The translations under genes and the position numbers were made by a program. DNA of 22,103 bases from an uncultured Clostridia bacterium (GTDB lineage Bacteria; Bacillota; Clostridia; Christensenellales; UBA1242). Positions 1-7,124 of this stretch are shown piece by piece. How positions within the stretch are numbered: position 1 is the stretch's first letter; each line of letters begins with the position of its first letter. The notes under the pieces were generated by a model that worked only from the letters and a program-made list of their open reading frames with translations, was not told the DNA's origin and searched no databases. The stretch is taken from the NCBI GenBank assembly GCA_947625955.1, contig CANQQH010000007.1, positions 1 through 22,103 on the forward strand, written 5' to 3'.

Positions 1-1
1 C

Positions 2-1396
2 AGAAGCGCAGGAACGCTCTCGGGCGGGGAAGCGCAGAGAATCAGGCTTGCGTCGCAGATTGGCAGCGCACTGGTTGGCGTTTTGTATGTTCTTGACGAG
101 CCAAGCATTGGGCTTCACCCACGCGACACACATAAACTCATCAACACCTTAACGCACCTTCGCGACCTTGGAAACTCGGTCATCGTTGTTGAACACGACG
201 ACGAAACCATTCGCTCCGCCGATTTCATTGTTGATGTGGGGCCAAAGGCGGGCGTGCATGGCGGCGAAATTGTTGCGACTGGCACTCTTGATGATATCAT
301 CAACTGCGAAAGGTCAATCACAGGCAAGTATCTTTCGGGCGAAAAGCGAATTGAAATTCCAAAGAAGCGTAGAAGCGGAAACGGGAAGTTCATTGAAATA
401 AAGGGCGCGAAAGAGCATAACCTCAAAAATATTGATGTGAAATTCCCGCTTGGCAAACTCACGGTCGTAACGGGCGTTTCGGGTAGCGGAAAGAGTAGTT
501 TGGTCAATGAGATATTGTATCCAGTTTTGGCAACTGAACTCAACGGCGCAACCAAGATGAACTATGGCAACTGCACCTCAATCAGCGGAACTGAGGGGCT
601 CGACAAGGTTGTTGTTATCGACCAGACCCCAATCGGGCGCACTCCAAGGAGCAATCCTGCAACCTATACCGGCGTGTTCACTCCAATTCGCGAACTCTTC
701 GCCTCAACTCCCGACGCGAAGGCACGAGGCTACACGGCAAGCAGGTTCAGTTTCAATGTGAAAGGTGGAAGGTGCGAGGCGTGCGGCGGCGATGGACTTC
801 ATAAAATTGAAATGCACTTTTTGCCAGATGTTTATGTCACCTGTGAAGAGTGCCACGGCAGGAGATATAATGAGGAAACACTCGAAGTGAAATATAAGGG
901 CAAGAGTATCAACGATGTGCTTGAAATGACGGTTGAGGACGCGCTCAAACTCTTTGAAAATATTCCATCAATAGCGAACAAACTTCAAACGCTCTATGAT
1001 GTGGGGCTTGGCTACATAAAGCTTGGCCAAAGCGCAACCACGCTTTCGGGCGGCGAGGCGCAAAGAGTGAAACTTGGAACAGAGCTTTCAAAACGCGCAA
1101 CAGGGAAGACCATGTATATTCTCGATGAGCCAACAACAGGTCTATCGTCGTATGATGTTCACAAGCTCACAAACATTTTGAATCGCCTGGTTGATTCGGG
1201 CAACAGCGTTGTTGTTATTGAGCACAATATGGACGTTATCAAGATTGCTGATCACATCATCGACCTGGGTCCTGAGGGCGGCGAAAGAGGAGGCACAATT
1301 GTTTGCGAAGGAACACCGGAAGAGGTGGCTGAAAACAAGAAATCCTATACGGGGCAGATTTTGAAAGAAGTGCTCGAAAAAGATAAAAAAATATAG
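2..1396 (+). CDS. uvrA: UvrA excinuclease ABC subunit A, C-terminal half (5' partial)
   Basis: UvrA is the damage-sensing ATPase of nucleotide excision repair; it loads UvrB on distorted DNA. The frame is open from base 2 and its start lies outside the window, so about 464 of the usual ~940 residues are seen. In order they show the first ABC signature (LSGGEAQRIRLA) and Walker B (VLDEPSIGLHPRD), the second Walker A (GVSGSGKSS), the CxxC...CxxC zinc module (CEACGGDG ... CEECHGRRY), the second signature (LSGGEAQRVKLG), Walker B (YILDEPTTGL) and the late His switch region (VIEHNMDVI). All catalytic motifs look intact. The gene ends with TAG. I see no convincing terminator between it and the next gene, so some read-through is possible. 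Confidence 0.98.
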   Translation, partial: RSAGTLSGGEAQRIRLASQIGSALVGVLYVLDEPSIGLHPRDTHKLINTLTHLRDLGNSVIVVEHDDETIRSADFIVDVGPKAGVHGGEIVATGTLDDIINCERSITGKYLSGEKRIEIPKKRRSGNGKFIEIKGAKEHNLKNIDVKFPLGKLTVVTGVSGSGKSSLVNEILYPVLATELNGATKMNYGNCTSISGTEGLDKVVVIDQTPIGRTPRSNPATYTGVFTPIRELFASTPDAKARGYTASRFSFNVKGGRCEACGGDGLHKIEMHFLPDVYVTCEECHGRRYNEETLEVKYKGKSINDVLEMTVEDALKLFENIPSIANKLQTLYDVGLGYIKLGQSATTLSGGEAQRVKLGTELSKRATGKTMYILDEPTTGLSSYDVHKLTNILNRLVDSGNSVVVIEHNMDVIKIADHIIDLGPEGGERGGTIVCEGTPEEVAENKKSYTGQILKEVLEKDKKI

Positions 1397-1485
1397 TATT
1401 TGTATAGAACATGTCAAATTTTGCAATTTTTTGCAAATGAAATTTCAAATTGAATAAATCTTTCAAGGTGGGTTATGATTGAAGT

Positions 1486-2208
1486 ATGAGTATAATGCTT
1501 CTGCGTTCAATCATAATCTACCTTTTTGTTTTGGTGGTTATCAGGCTGATGGGGAAGAGGCAGGTGGGGGAGATGCAACCCTTTGAGTTTGTTATAACTC
1601 TCATCATTGCCGACTTGGCTTGCATTCCAATGGCGGAGTTGGCTGTTCCTCTGGTGCATGGGCTTGTTCCTATTTTTGCGCTGCTGATTTTGCATTTCTT
1701 GATATGTTTTTTCTCGCGAAAGAGCATGAAACTGAGATATGTTCTCTCGGGCAGGCCTGCCATTTTGATAAGCCCAAGAGGTATCAACTATAAAGAGCTC
1801 AAAAAGCTCAACATGACGCTTGACGACCTGATCGAGGCCATGCGCGGCTGCGATGTTTTCAATATCGAAGACGTTGCCTATGCGATCATGGAAACGAACG
1901 GCAAGATGTGCGTTATCAAAAAGGCGGGGATTGAACCGCCAACGCGTGAGGACACCAAAACCGAGATCGAACCAAACGGCCTGCCTGTTAATATCATCAT
2001 GGATGGCTCGCTTTTGAAGGAGAATGTCACTCTCACTGGCATTGACGAAAAGTTTATCATGGACGTTTTGAAAAAGGCGAACTTGAAAAAGATAAAGGAT
2101 GTTCTTCTTTTCACGCTCGACAACAACGGCAACTGCTTCATTCAAGGGAAAAACGCGAGCGAATACCTCACGTTTCAAGTGCCGTTTGCGGGAGGTGACA
2201 GGTGGTAA
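1486..2208 (+). CDS. YetF-family (DUF421) membrane protein
   Basis: This 240-residue protein has three N-terminal hydrophobic segments (about residues 4-22, 32-50 and 55-75) followed by a soluble C-terminal half. The N-terminal signature LVVIRLMGKRQVGEMQPFEF and the middle region (GRPAILISPRGINYKELKKL, then LDDLIEAMRG) are typical of the DUF421/YetF family. The molecular role of that family is poorly defined; relatives with added DUF domains affect spore properties in Bacillus. The AAGGTGGG at 1465-1472 is rather far (13 nt) from this ATG, and a GAAG sits closer. The stop overlaps the GTG start of the next gene by 7 nt, so the two are translationally coupled. DUF421 next to DUF4363 is a recurrent Bacillota arrangement. 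Confidence 0.93.
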   Translation: MSIMLLRSIIIYLFVLVVIRLMGKRQVGEMQPFEFVITLIIADLACIPMAELAVPLVHGLVPIFALLILHFLICFFSRKSMKLRYVLSGRPAILISPRGINYKELKKLNMTLDDLIEAMRGCDVFNIEDVAYAIMETNGKMCVIKKAGIEPPTREDTKTEIEPNGLPVNIIMDGSLLKENVTLTGIDEKFIMDVLKKANLKKIKDVLLFTLDNNGNCFIQGKNASEYLTFQVPFAGGDRW

Positions 2209-2597
2209 AGAAGTGGATTGTCATGAGTGTTATTGCGGTGGCGTTGGTGGTTGGGTGCGTGCTTGAATATAGGTTTGTGAACGGTTCGTTTGATTCGCTC
2301 CACAGCGAGCTTGTCGAGTTCAAAATGCAAATCGACGAAAACAGCGAGCAAATAGACACCGAGGAGAATATCGGTGCCATTGAAAAGGTGCATGAGAAGT
2401 GGCACAAGGAAATCAATGTTTTGAAGTCGCTCATCTGGCACACCGGGCTCAAAGACATCGAGATTGGGCTGGCACGCATCAAGACCTACACGGAGGAGAA
2501 CGACTACACGGAGGCGTCGGCTGAACTCACTTCGCTCATTGACTATGTTCAGCACTACTCCGACGACTTCGACCTCAGCCTCTCAAATTTGTTCTAG
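2202..2597 (+). CDS. DUF4363 family protein, membrane-anchored
   Basis: This 131-residue protein has one N-terminal hydrophobic segment (about residues 5-20) and a charged, mostly helical exterior domain (residues 25-131, rich in Glu/Lys heptad-like spacing, with a KVHEKWHKEI stretch). This matches the DUF4363 family, which commonly follows a DUF421/YetF gene in Clostridia. The start is GTG at 2202, chosen because GGAGGTGA (2191-2198) lies just upstream, inside the end of the YetF gene. Start and upstream stop overlap, so the two products are probably made together and may form one membrane complex. Function is unknown. Confidence 0.85.
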   Translation: MVKKWIVMSVIAVALVVGCVLEYRFVNGSFDSLHSELVEFKMQIDENSEQIDTEENIGAIEKVHEKWHKEINVLKSLIWHTGLKDIEIGLARIKTYTEENDYTEASAELTSLIDYVQHYSDDFDLSLSNLF

Positions 2598-2625
2598 AAC
2601 ATTTTTCAAAACCCCATCATTTCGT

Positions 2626-2651
2626 TTGACAAGTCGTGGGGGGGGTATAAT
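2626..2651 (+). promoter_or_regulatory. Putative phase-variable promoter with G8 tract in spacer
   Basis: A perfect -35 (TTGACA, 2626-2631) and a perfect -10 (TATAAT, 2646-2651) are separated by only 14 nt, of which the last eight are an uninterrupted G tract (2638-2645). The sigma-70 optimum is 17 nt, so in this allele the exact hexamers are about 3 nt too close; 11 G would give 17. An alternative -10 (AATAAT, 2649-2654) would have a 17-nt spacer, so some activity in the present state is possible. The same cassette precedes the paralogue at 4459. The G tract makes slipped-strand length change likely (inference). Confidence 0.6.
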
Positions 2652-2669
2652 AATATTAATAAATAGTAT

Positions 2670-2758
2670 AATATAAGTTGAGCAAAATATAGCGCAAGCA
2701 TTTTTTGTGACTGCGATTTTGGAACTGAATGTTTTTTCAAGGCAGTGCAACTTATATT
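2670..2758 (+). repeat. Long-range inverted repeat in the leader of the first beta-helix gene
   Basis: An 11-nt arm (AATATAAGTTG, 2670-2680) is perfectly complementary to 2748-2758 (CAACTTATATT), enclosing 67 nt. It lies wholly in the expected 5' untranslated region, 45-130 nt before the ATG at 2803. If folded it would bring the promoter-proximal leader next to the ribosome binding region. No T tract follows it, so it does not look like a terminator, and I recognise no riboswitch class. Confidence 0.4.
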
Positions 2759-2802
2759 TATAACAAAAATGATAGAATAGAACAAAACCCAAAAAGGAAC
2801 AG

Positions 2803-4221
2803 ATGAAAAAGAAAAAAGGTTTGTTGTTTTCATTTTTGCTATTACTATTTGCTTTGCTTTTGGCAAGCCCGCTTTCCGTTGGCGTTGTTGCAGAAATGGC
2901 ACATTCCAGAGAGGCTGCGCATGTGAACAATGGAACCTATAACATGAGGGGCGGCACAATAAGTGGTCGAGATAACTCCGGCTTGTATATTACCGGTGGA
3001 AAAGTTAATTTATATAGTGGAACAATCAAGAACAACACCTCAACATCGCAAGGTGGTGGAATCTATGCATATAACACAACCCTAACAATGACCGGGGGCA
3101 CAATAACAGGTAACTCCGCTAAGTACGACGGGGGAGTAACGCTGCAATATGCAACCATGACCATGAGCAGTGGCTATGTGCAAAATAACCAAGGAACATA
3201 TTGTGGAGGCGGCGTTGGCGTCTACAACGGAAGCTTGTTTACGATGAGTGGCGGAACGATCTCCGGCAACACGGCATATTATGGGGGCGGGGGCGTAACG
3301 TGTATGGGAACGGGCTCGACGTTTAGAATGACCGCAGGCACAATCTCCGGGAACACGGGCACCCAAACAACAAGCGGTGGGGGCGTGTTTTTGCAAGACG
3401 GAACATTCGAAATGACCGGGGGAACGATAACCGGGAACACAGCAACGAACGGGAGCGCAGTTTACATGCAAACTGATCAAGTGGGCTCAACATTTACCTA
3501 CACTGCCGGGACTGTTAGCGGTGAGATTTATATTGGAAGAGACTCAACATTGATATTAAAAAAAGAGCCAACTTCAACATTTGATATACGGCTTGGTTAT
3601 GATGTGGAAGAGGGAGCGAAGGTCGCAAAGCTTAGTGGAATATCAACGCTTGACCTCTCAAAACTCAATGTTACTAACGCGCCAGCGGATAGCTTTCTGG
3701 TGATAAAAGATATAGATGGAGAAAAATGGGTTGTTGTTACCTCTTATGTGGATGTCACCATAACGGTTGGTGTTATTACCCAATATTCGAGTCTATCAAG
3801 ATATTTGCAAATCGACGACTATGATATTGGAGTTGGTGCCCTTGGTAGCTATACAACATCAAGAAATCTAAAGATAGGAACAATTATAAAGTTATCCGCT
3901 CCTATAATGCCTTCGTCTTATAGGTATAATATTTATATTGGCGGTTCTTTAAGTATTTCGTTTTATCCAACAAATTACTATAAAATCACACTAGTATTTG
4001 CATCGCCAGACGGAAAAGACTACGTTGCAAAGCAAGGCCTGAATGCCTCATTCTATTGTGACATAAGATCGAGCATGTTGCCAAATGTTGGCATGCCGGA
4101 TGAGAAACTTGAAGGCAAGTTGCCAAAGGTTGAGCGGTGGACATTGCTAAGCCAGGAGCAAGCCGTGCTCGACACGAAGAAATTCTACCTTGAACCCGTG
4201 ACGGACGAAAAGGTGGCATAA
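2803..4221 (+). CDS. Secreted beta-helix surface protein with PMP-like repeats
   Basis: The product has 472 residues. A signal peptide (Lys-rich n-region, Leu-rich core, predicted cut near residue 30) is followed by about eight imperfect repeats of 24-29 residues (about 47-240). Their core is M-T/S-GGTI-T/S-GN-T/S-A followed by GGG-V/I, as in polymorphic outer membrane protein and right-handed parallel beta-helix repeats. Residues 240-315 (EIYIG to WVVVTSY) form a cap shared with the paralogue at 4459; 316-472 are a beta-rich region ending in a charged tail containing LDTKKF. There is no LPXTG motif, lipobox or C-terminal membrane helix, so retention on the surface is unexplained. AAAGGA precedes the ATG. 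It is probably an adhesin or surface-display protein; function is inferred from fold only. It is transcribed alone, between a G-tract promoter and a strong terminator. Confidence 0.85.
   Translation: MKKKKGLLFSFLLLLFALLLASPLSVGVVAEMAHSREAAHVNNGTYNMRGGTISGRDNSGLYITGGKVNLYSGTIKNNTSTSQGGGIYAYNTTLTMTGGTITGNSAKYDGGVTLQYATMTMSSGYVQNNQGTYCGGGVGVYNGSLFTMSGGTISGNTAYYGGGGVTCMGTGSTFRMTAGTISGNTGTQTTSGGGVFLQDGTFEMTGGTITGNTATNGSAVYMQTDQVGSTFTYTAGTVSGEIYIGRDSTLILKKEPTSTFDIRLGYDVEEGAKVAKLSGISTLDLSKLNVTNAPADSFLVIKDIDGEKWVVVTSYVDVTITVGVITQYSSLSRYLQIDDYDIGVGALGSYTTSRNLKIGTIIKLSAPIMPSSYRYNIYIGGSLSISFYPTNYYKITLVFASPDGKDYVAKQGLNASFYCDIRSSMLPNVGMPDEKLEGKLPKVERWTLLSQEQAVLDTKKFYLEPVTDEKVA
2941..3522 (+). repeat. Tandem coding repeats (beta-helix rungs), first paralogue
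   Basis: About eight degenerate in-frame units of 72-87 nt encode the GGTI-S/T-GN rungs (residues about 47-240). Unit starts can be recognised by the recurring Met-Thr/Ser-Gly-Gly-Thr-Ile codons, near 3088, 3244, 3328 and 3412. DNA identity between units is only moderate, so they are more likely conserved by fold than by recent duplication, but they could still support recombination with the similar array at 4564-4866. Confidence 0.75.
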
Positions 4222-4237
4222 TAAATTTAATTCTAAT

Positions 4238-4272
4238 AAGGTGCAAAAATTTTGAAATTTGCACCTTTTTTA
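4238..4272 (+). terminator. Intrinsic terminator after the first beta-helix gene
   Basis: A perfect 10-bp stem pairs AAGGTGCAAA (4238-4247) with TTTGCACCTT (4258-4267) around a 10-nt loop, and a T tract runs to 4271. It lies 16 nt after the stop at 4221. The T tract ends only two bases before the -35 hexamer of the next promoter, so termination and re-initiation are packed back to back. Confidence 0.88.
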
Positions 4273-4273
4273 T

Positions 4274-4305
4274 TTGACAAGATATATGGGGGGGGGGGGT
4301 ATAAT
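4274..4305 (+). promoter_or_regulatory. Putative phase-variable promoter with G12 tract in spacer
   Basis: A perfect -35 (TTGACA, 4274-4279) and a perfect -10 (TATAAT, 4300-4305) lie 20 nt apart, and the last 12 nt of the spacer are uninterrupted G (4288-4299). The flanks match the cassette at 2626: TTTGACAAG before the tract and TATAATA plus TATTA after it. Nine G would give the optimal 17-nt spacer, so the allele shown should be weak. A possible second, constitutive site is an extended -10 (TG at 4412, TATGAT at 4415-4420) nearer the gene, without a clear -35. Confidence 0.65.
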
Positions 4306-4458
4306 ATATTAGAAAATTATAAAAAGTAGAGGGGCAAAAAGGACTTGCCGCGTGTTTTTCTCCTCCAAAATTTTGAGTGCCTTTCAGGAAGCCTCCTTCA
4401 AAAAAACTTTGTGCTATGATTAAAATTGCAATGAGAAATCAACACTAAGGGAAGAAAC

Positions 4459-7068
4459 ATGAAAAAATCAAAAGCCATATTTTTGTTGCCGATAGTAGCG
4501 CTGCTCGTTGGGGCTATATGTTTCTTTGCGGGCAATTTGAAAAACACTTCCTATGGCGCGGTCTATGGCAACGGCATCGACATTGAGGGCGGAGCGAAAT
4601 TCACCCTCAGCAGCGGAACAATAAAATCTTCTCGCAAAGTTGACTATGGCGGGGGCGTCTCAGTCACCAACGGCACCTTCATAATGAATGGCGGATCAAT
4701 TGAGGGCAACAGCGCGACCTACGGCGGCGGGGTATATGTTGGCAGCAGCGGCACATTCACCATGAGTGGGGGAACCATAAAGAGTAACACGGCGACATAT
4801 GGCGGCGCAATATATATTTCCAGCGGCACCTTTAACTATGGCGGTGGAACTATCACAGGTGAAATCTACACCAACACCACAATTAATATCAACAAAAAAC
4901 CTTCATCGGCGCTCACCATTAATTATAGCGGGATTACAACAGGAACAAAAATCGCCAAGATTGCAAGCGGCGTTTCTTGTTCAATTTCGGATTTCAATAT
5001 TACGAATCTTCCATCAGACACAAAACTTGAAATTCAAACCATAAGCGGTACGCAATATCTTGTTGTTGCGGCACCTAATGTCACGGTTACCATTTCAGTT
5101 CGTGGCACTGGATATGATGGATCAACCATATATAATTGTGGTAGTGTTTCTGAATCAAGTTTGAGTGTTGCGGGTGGATCGAATTGTAGGGTTAATGGCA
5201 ACAGAATCATAATTGACACAACAACTATCACGGCAACGGCAAACCTTGGCTATGAGTTTTATAGATGGGTTGTTGATGGTGATGAATGGCCTAATGGGAC
5301 AAGTGGAAAAATTCAAAGCGCCGTGTCCATTTATGCTGAATTTAGAGCAGCAGAGACAGTAACTGTCAAGTCAATGGCTCCGTGGACGAGTGGTAGGCTC
5401 TACACTGATGAGTCAACCTCGCGTGTTACAGAAACAACAGTCACTGTGCCAAAAGGTTCGAAGATTGAAATGGAACAAACGGGTTCAAGCGGAAGCTTGA
5501 AAATAGGTGATAAACGAGTATATTTCGAGTGCGGAAGCAACCTCATTTGTGACGGCTATTTTTACCCAGTTCAAGACCCTGCGGGCAGGTTTACAATTGA
5601 CACCATATCGCCAGTAACTTATCAGGTTTCAAAGCAAAGTAATGAAGTTAATGGTCCTTACACATACTCTGATGTGGTTTTTGCTACGATTTATTTGCAT
5701 TTTAGGGCTCAGGACACAAGCGAATTTGAAAAAATGCAAATAGGCACTGTAAAAGAATATCCATTCAGCTATGATGACTTATTTACATTACTTTTTTTGC
5801 ATGACTATTGGGGGACTTGTCAACTTACATATGTTTATTCTTACTCTGATTATAGGGAAAATATTGAAGCTTTGTATTATTACTATTTAGCAAGATTTCC
5901 AAATATTAAAAATGTACCATTAATCACAAATGTGACATTATATGATACACTTATTGAACAGATGATTGCGGCCGTGCAGGGTTATTTGGGCAATTTCACG
6001 CATACAACATCAGGTACTTCAAATTTCAAAAATAATATGTATAAAGATAATGAAAACATTACCATGAGTGGTGTTGACTTCTTCTTCTATGATTATTACC
6101 AAAATGTTGGTAAAAATCTGGGGTTAGACACATTTTATAATATTTATTATCCAAAAGCATTTTTCAATTCAATACCTGACGAAATTAATAATTTTGCATT
6201 TGCCAACTGGGGTGTTTCACCATATGCTATAACAGCTGGGATTTTACCTTATCAACTGTATAATAATTCATCTTTATCAATTTATTTTCCATATGAAGAT
6301 AGCCGGTACACTAATAGTGGTTTGGGCTATCACAAAAATGTTTACTATAGAAGTGGTGTTGAGCCAATGGATTTCATTGGATCCCGAACACCTTATCAAG
6401 GTTGGACCACTTATTTTTCATCTAGCAATTTGCAAAGGACACAATCGAGTTATAGAAGTGGAACAATAACCATTGTCCCAAATATTGTACTTAGGACTTT
6501 ATCTTTTAATGAAAGAGGAAGTACGAGTACCCCTCTTGCCATATATGATCTTGCTGCCTTAACGATATTAATGTCGCGTGATAATGACGCCTATCTGTTA
6601 TCTTTTAATGAGTTATCCGAATTGGTTAAGCGTGGGGCATCAGCTTTCACAGATTCAAATGTAAAATATTATGCTCAGGCTATGCATGCACTTGGTCTTG
6701 CAAAGAAAATCCTTATTCCAAGCTCAGCTAACTATTCAAGCCAGTCAACACTCATAAAGATTTTGACCAATAGTATGAGAGCAATGTATCCATACTTTGG
6801 TAACTTAGGAGCTTTGCCATATTACTACTATGATGATTCTTCACATAAAGGGGCTTCGAATCAGTTGGCATATTACAAAGTGAAAAAGGTTGAAAGAATC
6901 TTGCCTATCTCAACAACATATATTATGCCGCAGAATGCTCTTCCAAGCGGAGAAGAGGAGCCGGAAGAAAATGAGCTTCAAAAAGAGCAGGAGAGAGAGT
7001 GGGTGTTCGACACAAACAAGTTCACTTCCTTCCCTGAGCGAAGAAAGAGAAACAGGCAAGAAGTTTAG
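4459..7068 (+). CDS. Large secreted beta-helix protein, paralogue of the 2803 gene
   Basis: The product has 869 residues. A signal peptide (about 1-33) is followed by four or five beta-helix repeats (about 36-136, e.g. FTMSGGTIKSNTATYGGAIY), then the same cap as in the 2803 product (EIYTNT to YLVVAA, about 135-203). Residues about 205-297 resemble a divergent InlB B-repeat (ITATANLGYEFYRWVVDG). Residues 300-820 are Tyr/Asn/Ser-rich and unrecognised; 693-775 have a faint S-layer-homology-like pattern (FTDSNVKYYAQAMHALGL). The tail contains FDTNKF, matching LDTKKF in the paralogue, and ends in a basic cluster. The Cys at 21 is not in a proper lipobox, and no sortase motif is seen. AAGGGAAG precedes the ATG. 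The 3' half is visibly more AT-rich than the repeat half. It is probably a surface adhesin; function is unproven. Confidence 0.85.
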   Translation: MKKSKAIFLLPIVALLVGAICFFAGNLKNTSYGAVYGNGIDIEGGAKFTLSSGTIKSSRKVDYGGGVSVTNGTFIMNGGSIEGNSATYGGGVYVGSSGTFTMSGGTIKSNTATYGGAIYISSGTFNYGGGTITGEIYTNTTININKKPSSALTINYSGITTGTKIAKIASGVSCSISDFNITNLPSDTKLEIQTISGTQYLVVAAPNVTVTISVRGTGYDGSTIYNCGSVSESSLSVAGGSNCRVNGNRIIIDTTTITATANLGYEFYRWVVDGDEWPNGTSGKIQSAVSIYAEFRAAETVTVKSMAPWTSGRLYTDESTSRVTETTVTVPKGSKIEMEQTGSSGSLKIGDKRVYFECGSNLICDGYFYPVQDPAGRFTIDTISPVTYQVSKQSNEVNGPYTYSDVVFATIYLHFRAQDTSEFEKMQIGTVKEYPFSYDDLFTLLFLHDYWGTCQLTYVYSYSDYRENIEALYYYYLARFPNIKNVPLITNVTLYDTLIEQMIAAVQGYLGNFTHTTSGTSNFKNNMYKDNENITMSGVDFFFYDYYQNVGKNLGLDTFYNIYYPKAFFNSIPDEINNFAFANWGVSPYAITAGILPYQLYNNSSLSIYFPYEDSRYTNSGLGYHKNVYYRSGVEPMDFIGSRTPYQGWTTYFSSSNLQRTQSSYRSGTITIVPNIVLRTLSFNERGSTSTPLAIYDLAALTILMSRDNDAYLLSFNELSELVKRGASAFTDSNVKYYAQAMHALGLAKKILIPSSANYSSQSTLIKILTNSMRAMYPYFGNLGALPYYYYDDSSHKGASNQLAYYKVKKVERILPISTTYIMPQNALPSGEEEPEENELQKEQEREWVFDTNKFTSFPERRKRNRQEV
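4564..4866 (+). repeat. Tandem coding repeats (beta-helix rungs), second paralogue
   Basis: Four or five degenerate in-frame units encode GG-S/T-I and YGGG/YGGA rungs (residues about 36-136). They are related to the array at 2941-3522 but fewer. They provide short, similar DNA tracts in the two neighbouring genes that could recombine. Confidence 0.65.
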
Positions 7069-7072
7069 CAAT

Positions 7073-7105
7073 AAAAAAATCATCATTAAAAATGATGATT
7101 TTTTT
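7073..7105. terminator. Bidirectional intrinsic terminator between convergent genes
   Basis: A perfect stem pairs AAAAAAATCATCATT (7073-7087) with AATGATGATTTTTTT (7091-7105) around a 3-nt loop. The T run on the plus strand ends the gene stopping at 7068. The A run on the left gives a T run on the minus strand for the gene stopping at 7125. Confidence 0.88.
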
Positions 7106-7124
7106 GTTTTTTGTGAATATTTTT

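Noticed and set aside
1420..1437. TTTGCAA/TTGCAAA inverted repeat after uvrA as a terminator
   Set aside because: The stem is only 7 bp, AT-rich, and not followed by a T run; I do not call it a terminator.
1475..1489. Four-codon upstream frame (Met-Ile-Glu-Val) overlapping the YetF start
   Set aside because: It has a Shine-Dalgarno and its stop overlaps the YetF ATG, so reinitiation is conceivable, but such short frames are common by chance.
1507..2178. Long open frame on the minus strand (223 codons)
   Set aside because: It lies wholly opposite the YetF-family gene, whose protein has clear family motifs; the antisense translation has no recognisable domain and no good ribosome binding site.
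2941..3522. A CRISPR-like or satellite repeat array
   Set aside because: The repeats are in frame, degenerate at DNA level and encode regular beta-helix rungs; there are no constant repeats with unique spacers.
2638..4299. G tracts as pure assembly artefacts
   Set aside because: Homopolymer length can be wrong by a few bases, but two copies at the same place between consensus hexamers with shared flanks argue that the tracts are real; only their exact lengths are uncertain.
4459..4530. Lipoprotein signal at Cys21 of the larger beta-helix protein
   Set aside because: The residue before the Cys is Ile and the pattern does not fit a lipobox; an ordinary signal peptide is more likely.
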